DNA of 64,000 nt from Skermanella mucosa (GCF_016765655.2 NZ_CP086106.1:4019001-4083000); one strand, 5' to 3'. Numbered from the stretch's first letter, positions 19,205-27,605 are shown. Notes: generated by a model from the sequence alone, not told the origin. Program-made: numbers and translations.

Positions 19205-20774
19205 CGAGGGCGGCGGAGGGACGGGTGAAATCCTCGGGAAAATGCTTGAGCGCGCTGCGCACGGGGATCGGGGTCATGCCGCCCATGGCGCACAGCGAGC
19301 CGTCGGTCATGACCTCGCACAGGTCCTGGAGCAGCGTCAGGTTGCCGCCGACATCCTTCCCGGCGATGATCCGGTCCATGACCTCCACGCCGCGCACCGC
19401 GCCGATGCGGCAGGGCGTACACTTGCCGCAGGATTCGGCAGCGCAGAACTCCAGGGCGAAGCGCGCCTGCCGGGCCATGTCGACGCCGTCGTCGAACACG
19501 ACGATGCCGCCATGGCCGACCATCGCCTCCTGCGCGGCGAAGGCCTCGTAGTCCTTGGGCAGGTCGAACAGGGAGGGCGGCAGGTAGGCGCCCAGCGGGC
19601 CGCCGGCCTGCACCGCCCGGATCGGCCGCCCGGTCCGCGTGCCGCCGCCGAAATCGTACAGCAGCTCGCGCAGGGTGATGCCGAACGCCTTCTCGACGAT
19701 GCCGCCGTGCCGGATGTTGCCGGCCAGCTGGAACGCCAGCGTGCCGCGCGACCGCCCGACGCCGAAGTCGCGGTAGAAGGCCCCGCCCCTGTCCAGGATC
19801 ACCGGCACAGAGGTCAGGGACAGCACGTTGTTGACCACGGTCGGCTTGCCGAACAGCCCTTCCAGCGCCGGCAGCGGAGGCTTGGCGCGGACCATGCCGC
19901 GCTTGCCCTCCAAGCTCTCCAGCATGGAGGTCTCCTCGCCGCAGATATAGGCGCCGGCGCCGACGCGGACCTCCAGGTGGAAGGTGTTCGCGGTGCCATG
20001 GATCCCCACGCCCAGCCAGCGCTCGTCATAGGCCAGCCGGATCGCCTCGCGCAGGGTGGCGATGGCATGGGGGTATTCGGACCGGATATAGACGAAGCCG
20101 TGGCGGGCACCGACCGCTATGGCGGCGATGGTCATGCCCTCGATCAGGCAGAACGGATCACCTTCCATGATCATGCGGTCGGCGAAGGTGCCGCTGTCGC
20201 CCTCGTCCGCGTTGCAGCAGACGAACTTCTCCGCGCCCGGCGCGTCGAGCACCGTCTTCCACTTTATGCCAGTCGGGAAGCCCGCCCCACCGCGGCCGCG
20301 CAGCCCGGACTCCGTGACCTCGGCGACGATCTCCGCCGGGGTCATGGCGAGCGCCCGCTCCAACCCGCGGAAACCGCCGTGGCGGCGGTAGTCCTCGACC
20401 GACAGGGGATCGATCACGCCGCAGCGGGCGAAGGTCAGCCGTTCCTGCCTCGCCAGGTAGGGGATTTCCTCGGTCGGCCCGTGCCCCAGGGGATGCTCGG
20501 CGCCGGCCAGGAAACCGGCGTCGAACAGGCTCGGCACGTCGCCGGGCGAGACCGGGCCGTAAGCGACCCGGCCGGCCGCCGTCTCGACCTCGACCAGCGG
20601 CTCCAGCCACAGCATGCCGCGCGACCCGTTGCGGACGATGCGGACGGGAAGGTCGCGCCGGACCGCCTCGGCGCGGATCGAAGCATCGACCTCGTCGGCA
20701 CCGACCGACAGGGCCGCCGCGTCGCGGGGGATATAGACCGTGCATAGGGGGATCGTGTGCAGGGGGACGGTCAT
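19194..20774 (-). CDS. fdsB: NAD-dependent formate dehydrogenase, NADH-binding beta subunit
   Basis: 526 residues, homologous to NuoF. The N-terminal thioredoxin-like domain (first 110 residues) seems to lack a cluster-binding Cys set. NADH/FMN elements are GRGGAGFPTGIKWK, CNADEGDSGTFADR and GAGAYICGEETSMLESLEG. The C-terminal [4Fe-4S] motif is ESCGKCTPCRIG. It holds FMN and reduces NAD+. It overlaps fdsG by 4 nt (ATGA). Confidence 0.95.
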   Translation of the reverse strand: MTVPLHTIPLCTVYIPRDAAALSVGADEVDASIRAEAVRRDLPVRIVRNGSRGMLWLEPLVEVETAAGRVAYGPVSPGDVPSLFDAGFLAGAEHPLGHGPTEEIPYLARQERLTFARCGVIDPLSVEDYRRHGGFRGLERALAMTPAEIVAEVTESGLRGRGGAGFPTGIKWKTVLDAPGAEKFVCCNADEGDSGTFADRMIMEGDPFCLIEGMTIAAIAVGARHGFVYIRSEYPHAIATLREAIRLAYDERWLGVGIHGTANTFHLEVRVGAGAYICGEETSMLESLEGKRGMVRAKPPLPALEGLFGKPTVVNNVLSLTSVPVILDRGGAFYRDFGVGRSRGTLAFQLAGNIRHGGIVEKAFGITLRELLYDFGGGTRTGRPIRAVQAGGPLGAYLPPSLFDLPKDYEAFAAQEAMVGHGGIVVFDDGVDMARQARFALEFCAAESCGKCTPCRIGAVRGVEVMDRIIAGKDVGGNLTLLQDLCEVMTDGSLCAMGGMTPIPVRSALKHFPEDFTRPSAALAAE

Positions 20775-21259
20775 CGGGCGCCCTCCGCTTCCAGGGTCGC
20801 GGCGGCGATGGCGTCGAAGCGGCGGGCGTCGACGCGGCCGTACAGCGCCTCGTCCACCATGACCGCCGGGGCCAGCGCGCAGTTGCCCAGGCAGAACACG
20901 GACTCGAGGGTGAAGGCGTCGTCGGCGGTGGTCCCGCCCAGGGCGACGCCGAGGCGGCGGCGGACATGGTCGATCAGGCCGTCGGGGTCCATGGACTGGC
21001 AGGCTTCCGCCCGGCAGACCTTGACCGTGTGGCGGCCGGGACGGGTGCGCCGGAACTCGTGGTAGAACGACACCACCCCGTGGACGTCGGCCCGCGACAG
21101 GTTCAGCTCGCGGGCGAGCAGCGGGATCGCGTCCTCGTCGATGCAGCCGAACTCCTCCTGGAGGGCGTGAAGGATCGGCAGCAGGGCGCCCCGCATGTGC
21201 CGGTGGGCGGCGATGATGCCGGCGGCGCGTCCGGCGTCCCATGGAGATCGAGCGTTCAT
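20771..21259 (-). CDS. fdsG: NAD-dependent formate dehydrogenase gamma subunit
   Basis: 162 residues, NuoE-like, with the thioredoxin-fold [2Fe-2S] ligands in VCRAEACQSM and CLGNCALAPA. The start at 21259 follows GGGAGGGG; the open frame runs further upstream to 21313 without a ribosome site. First structural gene of fdsGBACD; its product forms the NADH-side module with FdsB. Confidence 0.95.
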   Translation of the reverse strand: MNARSPWDAGRAAGIIAAHRHMRGALLPILHALQEEFGCIDEDAIPLLARELNLSRADVHGVVSFYHEFRRTRPGRHTVKVCRAEACQSMDPDGLIDHVRRRLGVALGGTTADDAFTLESVFCLGNCALAPAVMVDEALYGRVDARRFDAIAAATLEAEGAR

Positions 21260-21339
21260 GTTCCCCTCCCGCGCGGCCGGTTCGCGGCGACCGCTTATTC
21301 TCGGTTGATCCATCCACGGGCAGGGTGGCGGATCCGGGA

Positions 21340-21383
21340 GAGGTTCGGCAAATTTGATTTATCGATAGGCCGATAGGGTTTCG
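21340..21383 (-). promoter_or_regulatory. Candidate fds operator/promoter with CTATCG repeats
   Basis: Between the LysR stop and fdsG lie two copies of CGATAG on the + strand (21363-21368 and 21371-21376), then an inverted copy CTATCG (21384-21389) reaching into the LysR stop. An AT-rich stretch (AAATTTGATTTATCGATA) borders them. A LysR-type activator of fds could bind here; this is inference. Confidence 0.35.
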
Positions 21384-22316
21384 CTATCGCAGCCAGAGCG
21401 CCTGCGTCTCCTCGGCCAGGGCGCGCAGGCGCTGGGCCAGCCCGTCCTCGGCGGCGACGGCGGCGAGCGCGCTCGCCAGGGGCGACGGCGGATCGCGGTC
21501 GGCATGGACCAGCCCCACGGCATAGGTCAGGTCCGGGTCGGTCAGCGGCAGCGCCACGAGGTCCGGGTGCGCCGCCACCACCGTGAGCAGTTGGCCCGGC
21601 ACCACGCCGGCCCCCAGGCCGCTCCGCACCAGGGAATAGAGCGTCATCATGGAGTTGGTCTCCATCAGCGGCGCGACGGCCCGGCCGGCCATGCGGAAGG
21701 CCGCGTCGGCGATGCGGCGGTTCTGCATGTCGGGCGTCAGCAGGCAGAGCGGCAGGTCGGCCGCCCGGCTCCAGGCGATGCCGGTCGCCCCGTCGGGCAC
21801 GACGGCGCGGGGCGCCAGGAGGAAGTAGCGCTCGGAGTAGAGCGGCACGGTCCGGACGTTTCCCAGCGGCTCATTGTCGAGGTAGGTGACCGCGGCATCC
21901 AGCTCGAAGGCGTCCAGGTCGCGCTGGATCTCGCGCGAACTCAGCGAGGTGACGCAGGAGCTGATCCGCGGATATCGGCCGGCGAAGCGGGCCAGAAGCT
22001 GGGGCACCGCCGGCAGCGCGGTCGGGATGGCACCGATCCGCAGCCGCCCCGATAGGCCCCGGGAGAGCGACGTCAGTTCCTGTTGAAGCCCGTCTCGCTC
22101 GGCCAGGATGCGGCGGGCATAATCGAGGACCTTCCGGCCTTCCGGGGTGAAGCCGGCGAATTTCTGGCCGCGCTCCACGATTGGCACGCGCAGCTCGTCC
22201 TCCAGTTGGCGGATCGCGTTCGACAGGGTCGGCTGAGAGACGTGGCAGGCCTCGGCCGCCCGCCCGAAATGCTCCTCCCGCGCCAGGGCCACCAGATAGA
22301 CGAACTTACGGAACAC
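21384..22316 (-). CDS. LysR family regulator, probable fds regulator
   Basis: 310 residues with a LysR HTH (FVYLVALAREEHFGRAAEAC, SQPTLSNAIRQLE) and an effector domain. I chose the GTG at 22316 because GGGGGGAAG lies 7 nt upstream; the ATG at 22346 lacks a ribosome site. It precedes fdsG on the same strand by about 125 nt and diverges from the ModA-type gene, so it could control both formate dehydrogenase and molybdate binding. FdsR-like by position. Confidence 0.85.
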   Translation of the reverse strand: MFRKFVYLVALAREEHFGRAAEACHVSQPTLSNAIRQLEDELRVPIVERGQKFAGFTPEGRKVLDYARRILAERDGLQQELTSLSRGLSGRLRIGAIPTALPAVPQLLARFAGRYPRISSCVTSLSSREIQRDLDAFELDAAVTYLDNEPLGNVRTVPLYSERYFLLAPRAVVPDGATGIAWSRAADLPLCLLTPDMQNRRIADAAFRMAGRAVAPLMETNSMMTLYSLVRSGLGAGVVPGQLLTVVAAHPDLVALPLTDPDLTYAVGLVHADRDPPSPLASALAAVAAEDGLAQRLRALAEETQALWLR

Positions 22317-22379
22317 GGCGCTTCCCCCCTGAACGGAATCCTGCATTTTGATGCTTCTGATACATTATTCTGTAATTCA

Positions 22380-22415
22380 TGCATGTTCATGCAGGAGAAC
22401 AGCAAGTATGTTCTC
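22380..22415. promoter_or_regulatory. Two nested palindromes upstream of modA
   Basis: TGCATG-TT-CATGCA at 22380-22393 is followed by GAGAACA-N7-TGTTCTC at 22395-22415, both perfect. They lie in the divergent LysR/modA region, 25-60 nt before the modA start. They are operator candidates for the adjacent LysR protein or another regulator. Confidence 0.45.
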
Positions 22416-22439
22416 GGACAGACTACGGAGGGAAGGCGC

Positions 22440-23246
22440 ATGCGGCTGGTTGAGAAGCTTATGGGCGGCGCGGTGGCGTGCCTTGTCCTGGGGGCCGTGC
22501 CGGCGAAGGCCGACGACGCCGTCCGCCTGTTCGCCGCCGGCAGCCTGAAGGCCGCCCTGACGGAGCTGGCGAAGGGTTACGAATCGGCGGGGGGTCCGAG
22601 GGTCGAGGCCACCTTCGGCCCGTCCGGCCAGCTCCGGGCGCGGCTGGAGAAGGGCGAGGCGGCGGACCTGTTCGCGTCCGCCAACCTGGAGCATCCGCAG
22701 GCGCTGGCCGACGCCGGGCTGGCCGCGCCCGTGCGTCCGTTCGCCCGCAACGAGCTGTGCGCCCTGGCGCAGCCGCACGTGGCGGCGACGCCCGATACGC
22801 TGCTGGACCGCCTGCTGGACCCGGAAGTCCGCGTCGCGACCTCCACCCCGAGGACCGATCCTGCCGGCGACTATGCCTGGGAGCTGTTCGGCAAGGCCGA
22901 AGCTCTGCACGGCGGCAGCGCCGGCCTGCTGCGGGACAAGGCGCTGCAACTGACCGGCGGCCCGGAGTCCCCCAAGCCCCCGGCGGGTCGGACTGCCTAT
23001 GGCTGGCTGATGGCGGAGGACCGTGCCGACATCTTCCTGACCTACTGCACCAACGCCCGGCTGGCGGTGGACGAGGTCCCGGACCTGAAGATCGTCGCGG
23101 TGCCGGAGCCTCTGGCCGTCGGCGCGGTCTACGGCCTCGCGGTGATCACGGGGGGCGACACGGCCCGGGGAACCGCGCTGGCGGACCATATCCTTTCCCC
23201 GGCGGGGCAGGCCGTCCTGGAACGCTACGGCTTTTCCAAGCCCTGA
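22440..23246 (+). CDS. modA: Molybdate-type ABC transporter substrate-binding protein (ModA-like)
   Basis: 268 residues with a signal peptide (about 24 residues, cut near PAKADD). Family blocks are LFAAGSLKAALTELA, FGPSGQLRARLEKGEAADLF and the C-terminal ILSPAGQAVLERYGF. It binds an oxyanion such as molybdate in the periplasm. CGGAGGGAAGG precedes the ATG. No modB or modC follows, so the permease and ATPase must be elsewhere. Its position beside a Mo enzyme supports molybdate over other oxyanions. Confidence 0.85.
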   Translation: MRLVEKLMGGAVACLVLGAVPAKADDAVRLFAAGSLKAALTELAKGYESAGGPRVEATFGPSGQLRARLEKGEAADLFASANLEHPQALADAGLAAPVRPFARNELCALAQPHVAATPDTLLDRLLDPEVRVATSTPRTDPAGDYAWELFGKAEALHGGSAGLLRDKALQLTGGPESPKPPAGRTAYGWLMAEDRADIFLTYCTNARLAVDEVPDLKIVAVPEPLAVGAVYGLAVITGGDTARGTALADHILSPAGQAVLERYGFSKP

Positions 23247-23264
23247 CGGCAGGCGGGAGGTATC

Positions 23265-23342
23265 ATGGGAAGAGGGTGCATGGGCACGGTGGCGGCCGTG
23301 GCGCGCATGCTCGCGCTGCTCCTGGCGCTGGCACCGGGCTGA
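23265..23342 (+). CDS. Short signal-peptide-like ORF after modA, possibly frameshifted
   Basis: A 25-codon ORF begins 18 nt after modA and has a strong GGGAGG site 5 nt before its ATG. Its sequence is signal-like (a hydrophobic MLALLLALAP). Directly after the stop another frame stays open for about 70 codons (LSGPPWGMGGGFSFGN...). That arrangement suggests either a leader peptide or a small secreted protein broken by a frameshift. Function unknown. Confidence 0.3.
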   Translation: MGRGCMGTVAAVARMLALLLALAPG

Positions 23343-23675
23343 GCGGCCCGCCCTGGGGAATGGGCGGCGGTTTCTCCTTTGGAAACCACCTGTCGCACGG
23401 CTGGCCATTTCCGGTCACTCCGGAAGGGTCCCGGAAGATGACCGGCATTCGAGTCGGCGGGATGGTATGTATTGCGCAGCCGGATCGCGGCGGCGGCCGG
23501 CCCAATGAGACGCTCCAGACTAAAAGCCCCGTCGCGGCGAAGCGGCGGGGCTTACTTAAGTAATATACTGCACCACGAGACCTTGCGGCCGGCGGCCTTC
23601 CCGGCATCGCGACTTGCGTCATGCGCGATCGTCTTGGGACCTGGAGTCCGGCGACCGACGATCCACTTCACCGGC
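23343..23675. other. Intergenic stretch between modA leader and MFS gene
   Basis: About 330 bases. It holds the possible frameshifted continuation of the small ORF (to about 23560) and a strong terminator at 23524-23553. Beyond that I see no supported gene; a 119-codon minus-strand ORF here is proline/arginine-rich and antisense-like. Confidence 0.5.
23524..23553. terminator. Strong rho-independent-type terminator
   Basis: A 12-bp stem (AAGCCCCGTCGC / GCGGCGGGGCTT, one G-U pair) with a GGCGAA loop. It lies between modA (+) and the MFS gene (-) and ends transcription from modA; the AAAA before the 5' arm lets it work in the opposite direction too. Confidence 0.8.
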
Positions 23676-24923
23676 TCACTCCGCCGGGACCGCCACCAGG
23701 GGACGCGAGGTCTCCCGGATCGGGAGATGGACGAGCGCGCTGAAGGCGCCGATGCCGACGCCGATCCACCATACCGCGTCGTAGCTGCCGTAGGCGTCGT
23801 AGAGCCGGCCGCCGAGCCAGACGCCCATGAAGCTGCCCAGCTGGTGGCTGAGGAACACGATGCCGTAGAGCGTGCCCATGTAGCGCAGCCCGTAGAGATG
23901 CGCGACCAGACCCGACGTGAGGGGCACGGTGGCCAGCCACAGGCTTCCCATCACGGCCGAGAACACCAGCACCGTGGTCGGCGTCATCGGCGTCAGGATG
24001 AACCAGGCCGAGGCCAGGGTGCGGCCCGTGTAGATCCCGGCCAGCAGGTATTTCTTGGTGTAACGCTTGCCGGCCCAGCCCGCCGCCAGCGTGCCCGCGA
24101 TGTTGCCGAGCCCTATGATCGAGATCGCGACGGCGCCCAGGGCGCCGGTCGTCGTGATTCCCATCGAGTGCAGCACGCTGCCCAGCATGATCGGTCCGCA
24201 CACCTCGGCCACGAAGGCCGGGAAATGGGCCGTGATGAAGGCGAGCTGGTAGCCGCAGGAAAAGAACCCCAGGAAGATCAGCGCGAAGCTGGGGTCCCGC
24301 AGCGCGCCCAGCACCACCGACCCCATGCTCTGCTGAAGCTCCGTCCTGGAGACGGGAGCGGGCGAGCGCATCCAGGGCAGCACGGCCAGCACCGCCAGGA
24401 TCAGCACCGCGAAAGCCAGGAACACGCCCTGCCACGGCATCAGCGCCAGGAGACCTTCGGCCAGCGGCGGCCCGACCACCTGCCCGGCGGACCCGGCCGC
24501 GGTCACGATGGCGAGCGACATGGAGCGGTTCTCGTCCGACGAGGCCCGGCCGACGACGGCGAGCACCACGCCGAAGCCCGTGCCCGCGATGCCCAGGCCT
24601 ACCAGCACCTCGTACAGGTGGTGCTGGATCGGCAGGGTGGCACCCGCCGAGAGCACGAGGCCCAGCGCGTAGGCCAAGGCACCGAGGATGATCGCCTTGC
24701 GGTCGCCGATCTTCTCGGCCAGCGCGCCGAAGAGCGGCTGGCCGAAACCCCAGGCGAGGTTCTGGATCGCGATGGCGAGGGAGAACTCGGCGCGGGGCCA
24801 GTTGAACTCCATCGCGATGGGAAGCTGGAAGACGCCGAACGAGGCGCGGATGGCGAATCCCACCAGCACCACAAGGCTGCCGGAGAGGAGGACAGGCGTG
24901 ATGAGGGCGGAGCGCTGTGTCAT
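23676..24923 (-). CDS. MFS transporter
   Basis: 415 residues with about twelve transmembrane helices. The family loop motif appears as FGALAEKIGDRKAIILG, and the second half has GKRYTKKYLLAG. The start at 24923 (MTQRSALITPV) gives a membrane-proximal N-terminus; an ATG at 24983 would add a proline-rich head. The sequence resembles monocarboxylate/oxalate-type MFS carriers. No neighbour defines the substrate. Confidence 0.85.
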   Translation of the reverse strand: MTQRSALITPVLLSGSLVVLVGFAIRASFGVFQLPIAMEFNWPRAEFSLAIAIQNLAWGFGQPLFGALAEKIGDRKAIILGALAYALGLVLSAGATLPIQHHLYEVLVGLGIAGTGFGVVLAVVGRASSDENRSMSLAIVTAAGSAGQVVGPPLAEGLLALMPWQGVFLAFAVLILAVLAVLPWMRSPAPVSRTELQQSMGSVVLGALRDPSFALIFLGFFSCGYQLAFITAHFPAFVAEVCGPIMLGSVLHSMGITTTGALGAVAISIIGLGNIAGTLAAGWAGKRYTKKYLLAGIYTGRTLASAWFILTPMTPTTVLVFSAVMGSLWLATVPLTSGLVAHLYGLRYMGTLYGIVFLSHQLGSFMGVWLGGRLYDAYGSYDAVWWIGVGIGAFSALVHLPIRETSRPLVAVPAE

Positions 24924-25089
24924 CCGATCTGTCTGCGCCGGGTCGGGAATCCTGTCAACCGGCGGATTCGCCGAACCTGCCATGCGCCGATCGCCCGCAA
25001 GGGAAAACCGATCGTCATCGGGGAGACGCCAAGCTTCCCCTGTGTCATCCCGTCATGCTCTCCGGCTTGATTTCCTCCCCAGTGCCTCT

Positions 25090-25953
25090 TCACAGGGCGT
25101 CTATCGGGATCTTCAGGTAACGCCTGCCGTCGTCCTCCGGGGGCGGCAGCCGACCGGCCCGGACGTTCACCTGGATCGAGGGGATGATCAGCTTCGGCAT
25201 GTCGAGCGTCCTGTCGCGGGCCTCGCGCAGGGCGACGAACTCTTCCTCGCCCACGCCGTCATGGACATGGATGTTGCACGCCCGCTGCCGGGATACCGTG
25301 CTTTCCCAGGCGAAATGATCCCGGCCCGGCGGCTTGTAGTCATGGCCGGTGAACAGCCGGGTTTCGGGCGGCAGGTCCAGGATGCGCCGGATGGAGCGGT
25401 ACAGGGCATGGGCGTCGCCGCCGGGGAAGTCGCATCGCGCCGTGCCGTAATCGGGCTGGAACAGCGTGTCGCCGACGAAAGCCGCGTCGCCGACCACATA
25501 GGTCATGTCGGCCGGCGTGTGGCCCGGCGTGTGGATGGCCCTGCCCTCCAGCCCGCCGATCCGGAACCGCTCGCCGTCGGCGAACAGGTGATCGAACTGG
25601 CGGCCGTCGGTGACGAAGGCGGGCTCCATGTTGAACAGCGTCCGGAAGACTTTCTGGACCTCGCGTATATGCTCCCCGATGCCGATGCGGCCGCCCAGCT
25701 TCTCCTTCAGGTAGGGAGCGGCGGACAGGTGGTCGGCGTGGATGTGGGTCTCCAGTATCCACTCGACCGTGAGGCCGCGCTCATCCACCGTCGCGACAAG
25801 GCGGTCCGCCGAGGCCGTCGAGGTGCGCCCGGACTTCGGGTCGAAATCGAGCACGCTGTCGACCAGGGCGGCGGCCCTGGTGGCGGGATCGACGACCACG
25901 TAGCTGACGGTGTTGGTCGCCTCGTCGAAAAAGGGGATGACCTCCGGTTTCAT
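25090..25953 (-). CDS. Persulfide dioxygenase-type metallo-beta-lactamase-fold protein (Blh/ETHE1 family)
   Basis: 287 residues. The HxHxDH motif (H70, H72, D74, H75) is followed by GHTPADMTYVVGD and the block DYGTARCDFPGG seen in Blh/ETHE1 persulfide dioxygenases. These oxidise glutathione persulfide to sulfite with a single iron. The divergent neighbour is a TauE-type exporter that could remove the sulfite, as in bigR/blh loci. ATG 25953 sits 5 nt from GGAGG; ATG 25956 is adjacent. Confidence 0.88.
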   Translation of the reverse strand: MKPEVIPFFDEATNTVSYVVVDPATRAAALVDSVLDFDPKSGRTSTASADRLVATVDERGLTVEWILETHIHADHLSAAPYLKEKLGGRIGIGEHIREVQKVFRTLFNMEPAFVTDGRQFDHLFADGERFRIGGLEGRAIHTPGHTPADMTYVVGDAAFVGDTLFQPDYGTARCDFPGGDAHALYRSIRRILDLPPETRLFTGHDYKPPGRDHFAWESTVSRQRACNIHVHDGVGEEEFVALREARDRTLDMPKLIIPSIQVNVRAGRLPPPEDDGRRYLKIPIDAL

Positions 25954-26024
25954 CATGACCTCCTGTATCGGCCCTTTCGAGGGCTGCCCGCGTTGCTGCT
26001 TGAACAGGTGGGTCCGGCTATTAT

Positions 26025-26040
26025 ATTAGTCAATACTAAT
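26025..26040. promoter_or_regulatory. Inverted repeat ATTAGT-N4-ACTAAT, candidate BigR/SqrR-type operator
   Basis: A perfect palindrome in the 187-bp region between the persulfide dioxygenase and tauE genes. Read as ATTA-N8-TAAT it has the 4-8-4 geometry of SqrR/BigR family operators, whose SqrR consensus I recall as ATTC-N8-GAAT. It is the only strongly AT-rich segment nearby. A repressor here would control both genes; the ArsR protein at 40373 is a candidate. Confidence 0.55.
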
Positions 26041-26140
26041 TTATAGCGAGAGACTTCGCGTGGGCGAACCGAACGATGATCCGACTGACGCCACTCCCCG
26101 CTCCCGATAGCCCGTTTCCTAGAAGCCCGAGCGTGCCCCG

Positions 26141-26917
26141 ATGCAAGAACTCCTTACGATCCTGTCCGGCTCGCTGGTCGGATTCACCCTCGGCCTGATC
26201 GGCGGCGGCGGGTCGATCCTCGCCGTGCCGCTGCTGCTCTACGTGGTGGGAATACCGGATCCCCACGTCGCCATCGGCACCAGCGCATTGGCGGTCGCCG
26301 TCAGCGCCTTCGCCAACCTTGCCCAGCATGCCCGGGCCGGGACGGTGAAGTGGCCGTGCGCCGTGACCTTCGCCGCCTCCGGCGTGATCGGCGCCCTGGT
26401 CGGTTCGACCATCGGAAAGGCGGTGGAGGGCGAGAAGCTGCTGTTCCTGTTCGCGCTGGCGATGGTCGCGGTCGGGGTTTCCATGCTGCGCCGGCGGGGT
26501 GGCGAGGGCGATCCCACGGTCCGGATCGACCGGCGCATCGCGGGTCGGCTGCTGGCCGTCGGGTTCGTGGTCGGGATGGTATCGGGCCTGTTCGGGATCG
26601 GCGGCGGTTTCCTGGTCGTGCCCGGCATCCTGTTCGGCAGCGGCATGGCGGTGCTCAACGCCATCGGGTCGTCCCTGTTCTCGGTCGGGGCCTTCGGCCT
26701 GACCACCGCGGCCAACTACGCCGTCTCCGGCCTGGTCGATTGGACGATCGCGGCCCTGTTCATCGCGGGCGGGCTGGCGGGCGGCTTCGCCGGCCTGAAG
26801 GCCGCGGTCCGGCTGTCCACCCGCAAGGGAGCGCTGACCCGGATCTTCGCCGGCGTCATGTTCGCCGTCGCGGCCTACATGCTGTACCGGAACGCGGGCG
26901 CCTTCGGCCTGCTCTGA
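26141..26917 (+). CDS. TauE/SafE-family sulfite (organosulfonate) exporter
   Basis: 258 residues and about eight transmembrane helices. Each half has the glycine-rich TauE/SafE repeat (FTLGLIGGGGSILAVPLLLY; GLFGIGGGFLVVPGILF). Predicted inner-membrane exporter of sulfite or similar anions. Divergent from the persulfide dioxygenase gene, whose product makes sulfite. Confidence 0.9.
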   Translation: MQELLTILSGSLVGFTLGLIGGGGSILAVPLLLYVVGIPDPHVAIGTSALAVAVSAFANLAQHARAGTVKWPCAVTFAASGVIGALVGSTIGKAVEGEKLLFLFALAMVAVGVSMLRRRGGEGDPTVRIDRRIAGRLLAVGFVVGMVSGLFGIGGGFLVVPGILFGSGMAVLNAIGSSLFSVGAFGLTTAANYAVSGLVDWTIAALFIAGGLAGGFAGLKAAVRLSTRKGALTRIFAGVMFAVAAYMLYRNAGAFGLL

Positions 26918-26937
26918 CCGCCCGGAAAGGAGGCCCC

Positions 26938-27315
26938 TTACTGGGACCCGCCTCCGGAGCCACCGCCGGGGCCGCCGCCGCGCGAGCCACCTCCGCCGCC
27001 AGGTCCCATGCCCATTCCCTGCCCCATGCCCATGCCGCCATGGCCGGGCATCGGGGGAGGTTCATCGGGCAAGGTGACGCCACGCTCCTTGGCGCGGGCC
27101 TGCATCTGGCGATGATGTTCCTGGCGCAGCTGCTCCCGTTCCGCCGCGGACTTGGCCTGATGCATGCGGTTGCGATGATCCGCCCGCTCCTGCTGGGTCA
27201 TCATCTGGCTCCCATAGATCGGCGTATCGTCCGCCGGGGGCGACTGCGCGAGGACTCCTCGGGAGGCCGGCAGGGACAACGCCAAGGCAACCATCAATAC
27301 TGTGGGAATACGCAT
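26938..27315 (-). CDS. Small secreted protein with Met/His/Gly-rich tail
   Basis: 125 residues. A signal peptide (ending ...GVLAQ) is followed by a charged helical segment (TQQERADHRNRMHQAKSAAE) and a low-complexity tail rich in Gly, Met and His. The helical segment resembles short periplasmic proteins found near metal-handling genes. The Met/His content would suit copper binding, but function is unknown. Confidence 0.75.
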   Translation of the reverse strand: MRIPTVLMVALALSLPASRGVLAQSPPADDTPIYGSQMMTQQERADHRNRMHQAKSAAEREQLRQEHHRQMQARAKERGVTLPDEPPPMPGHGGMGMGQGMGMGPGGGGGSRGGGPGGGSGGGSQ

Positions 27316-27367
27316 GGTCGCGCCTTCTTCCTGAAAAGGATTGAGCCTCGCTTCAGTGTCGTCGCGG

Positions 27368-27383
27368 ATTCAAGTCATGGAAT
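27368..27383. promoter_or_regulatory. ATTC-N8-GAAT site, candidate SqrR/BigR-type operator
   Basis: An exact ATTC-AAGTCATG-GAAT match in the 290-bp divergent region between the secreted protein (start 27315) and the cytochrome c gene (start 27606). This is the arrangement I recall for SqrR. An FNR-like sequence overlaps its last base (27383-27396, TTAAA-CTGG-ATCAA, 8 of 10 matches to TTGAT-N4-ATCAA). Confidence 0.5.
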
Positions 27384-27605
27384 TAAACTGGATCAAGTCG
27401 GCACGCGTCGCAGCCGTTATTCCGCTCCAGCCGACAGGGCATGGAATGCCGACCTGAGAAAGATCGGCGTTTTCGGAGGGTGCCCCGAAGTGGACGTGGT
27501 TCAACCATTGGCTCCACCGATCTTGGAACCGGGTCCGGGATGCCTTGTTGCACTAGTACGGAAAGCAATGCGGGCAAGCCCTGGTAAAGGGAAGGGCGGA
27601 AAGAG

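Noticed and set aside
15464-19228. A 1254-codon plus-strand open frame opposite fdhD and fdsA
   Set aside because: It is the antisense shadow of two clear genes in GC-rich codons; composition is Arg/Gly/Ala-rich with no domain pattern.
23263-23622. A 119-codon minus-strand ORF after modA
   Set aside because: Pro/Arg-rich, no ribosome site, overlaps the terminator.
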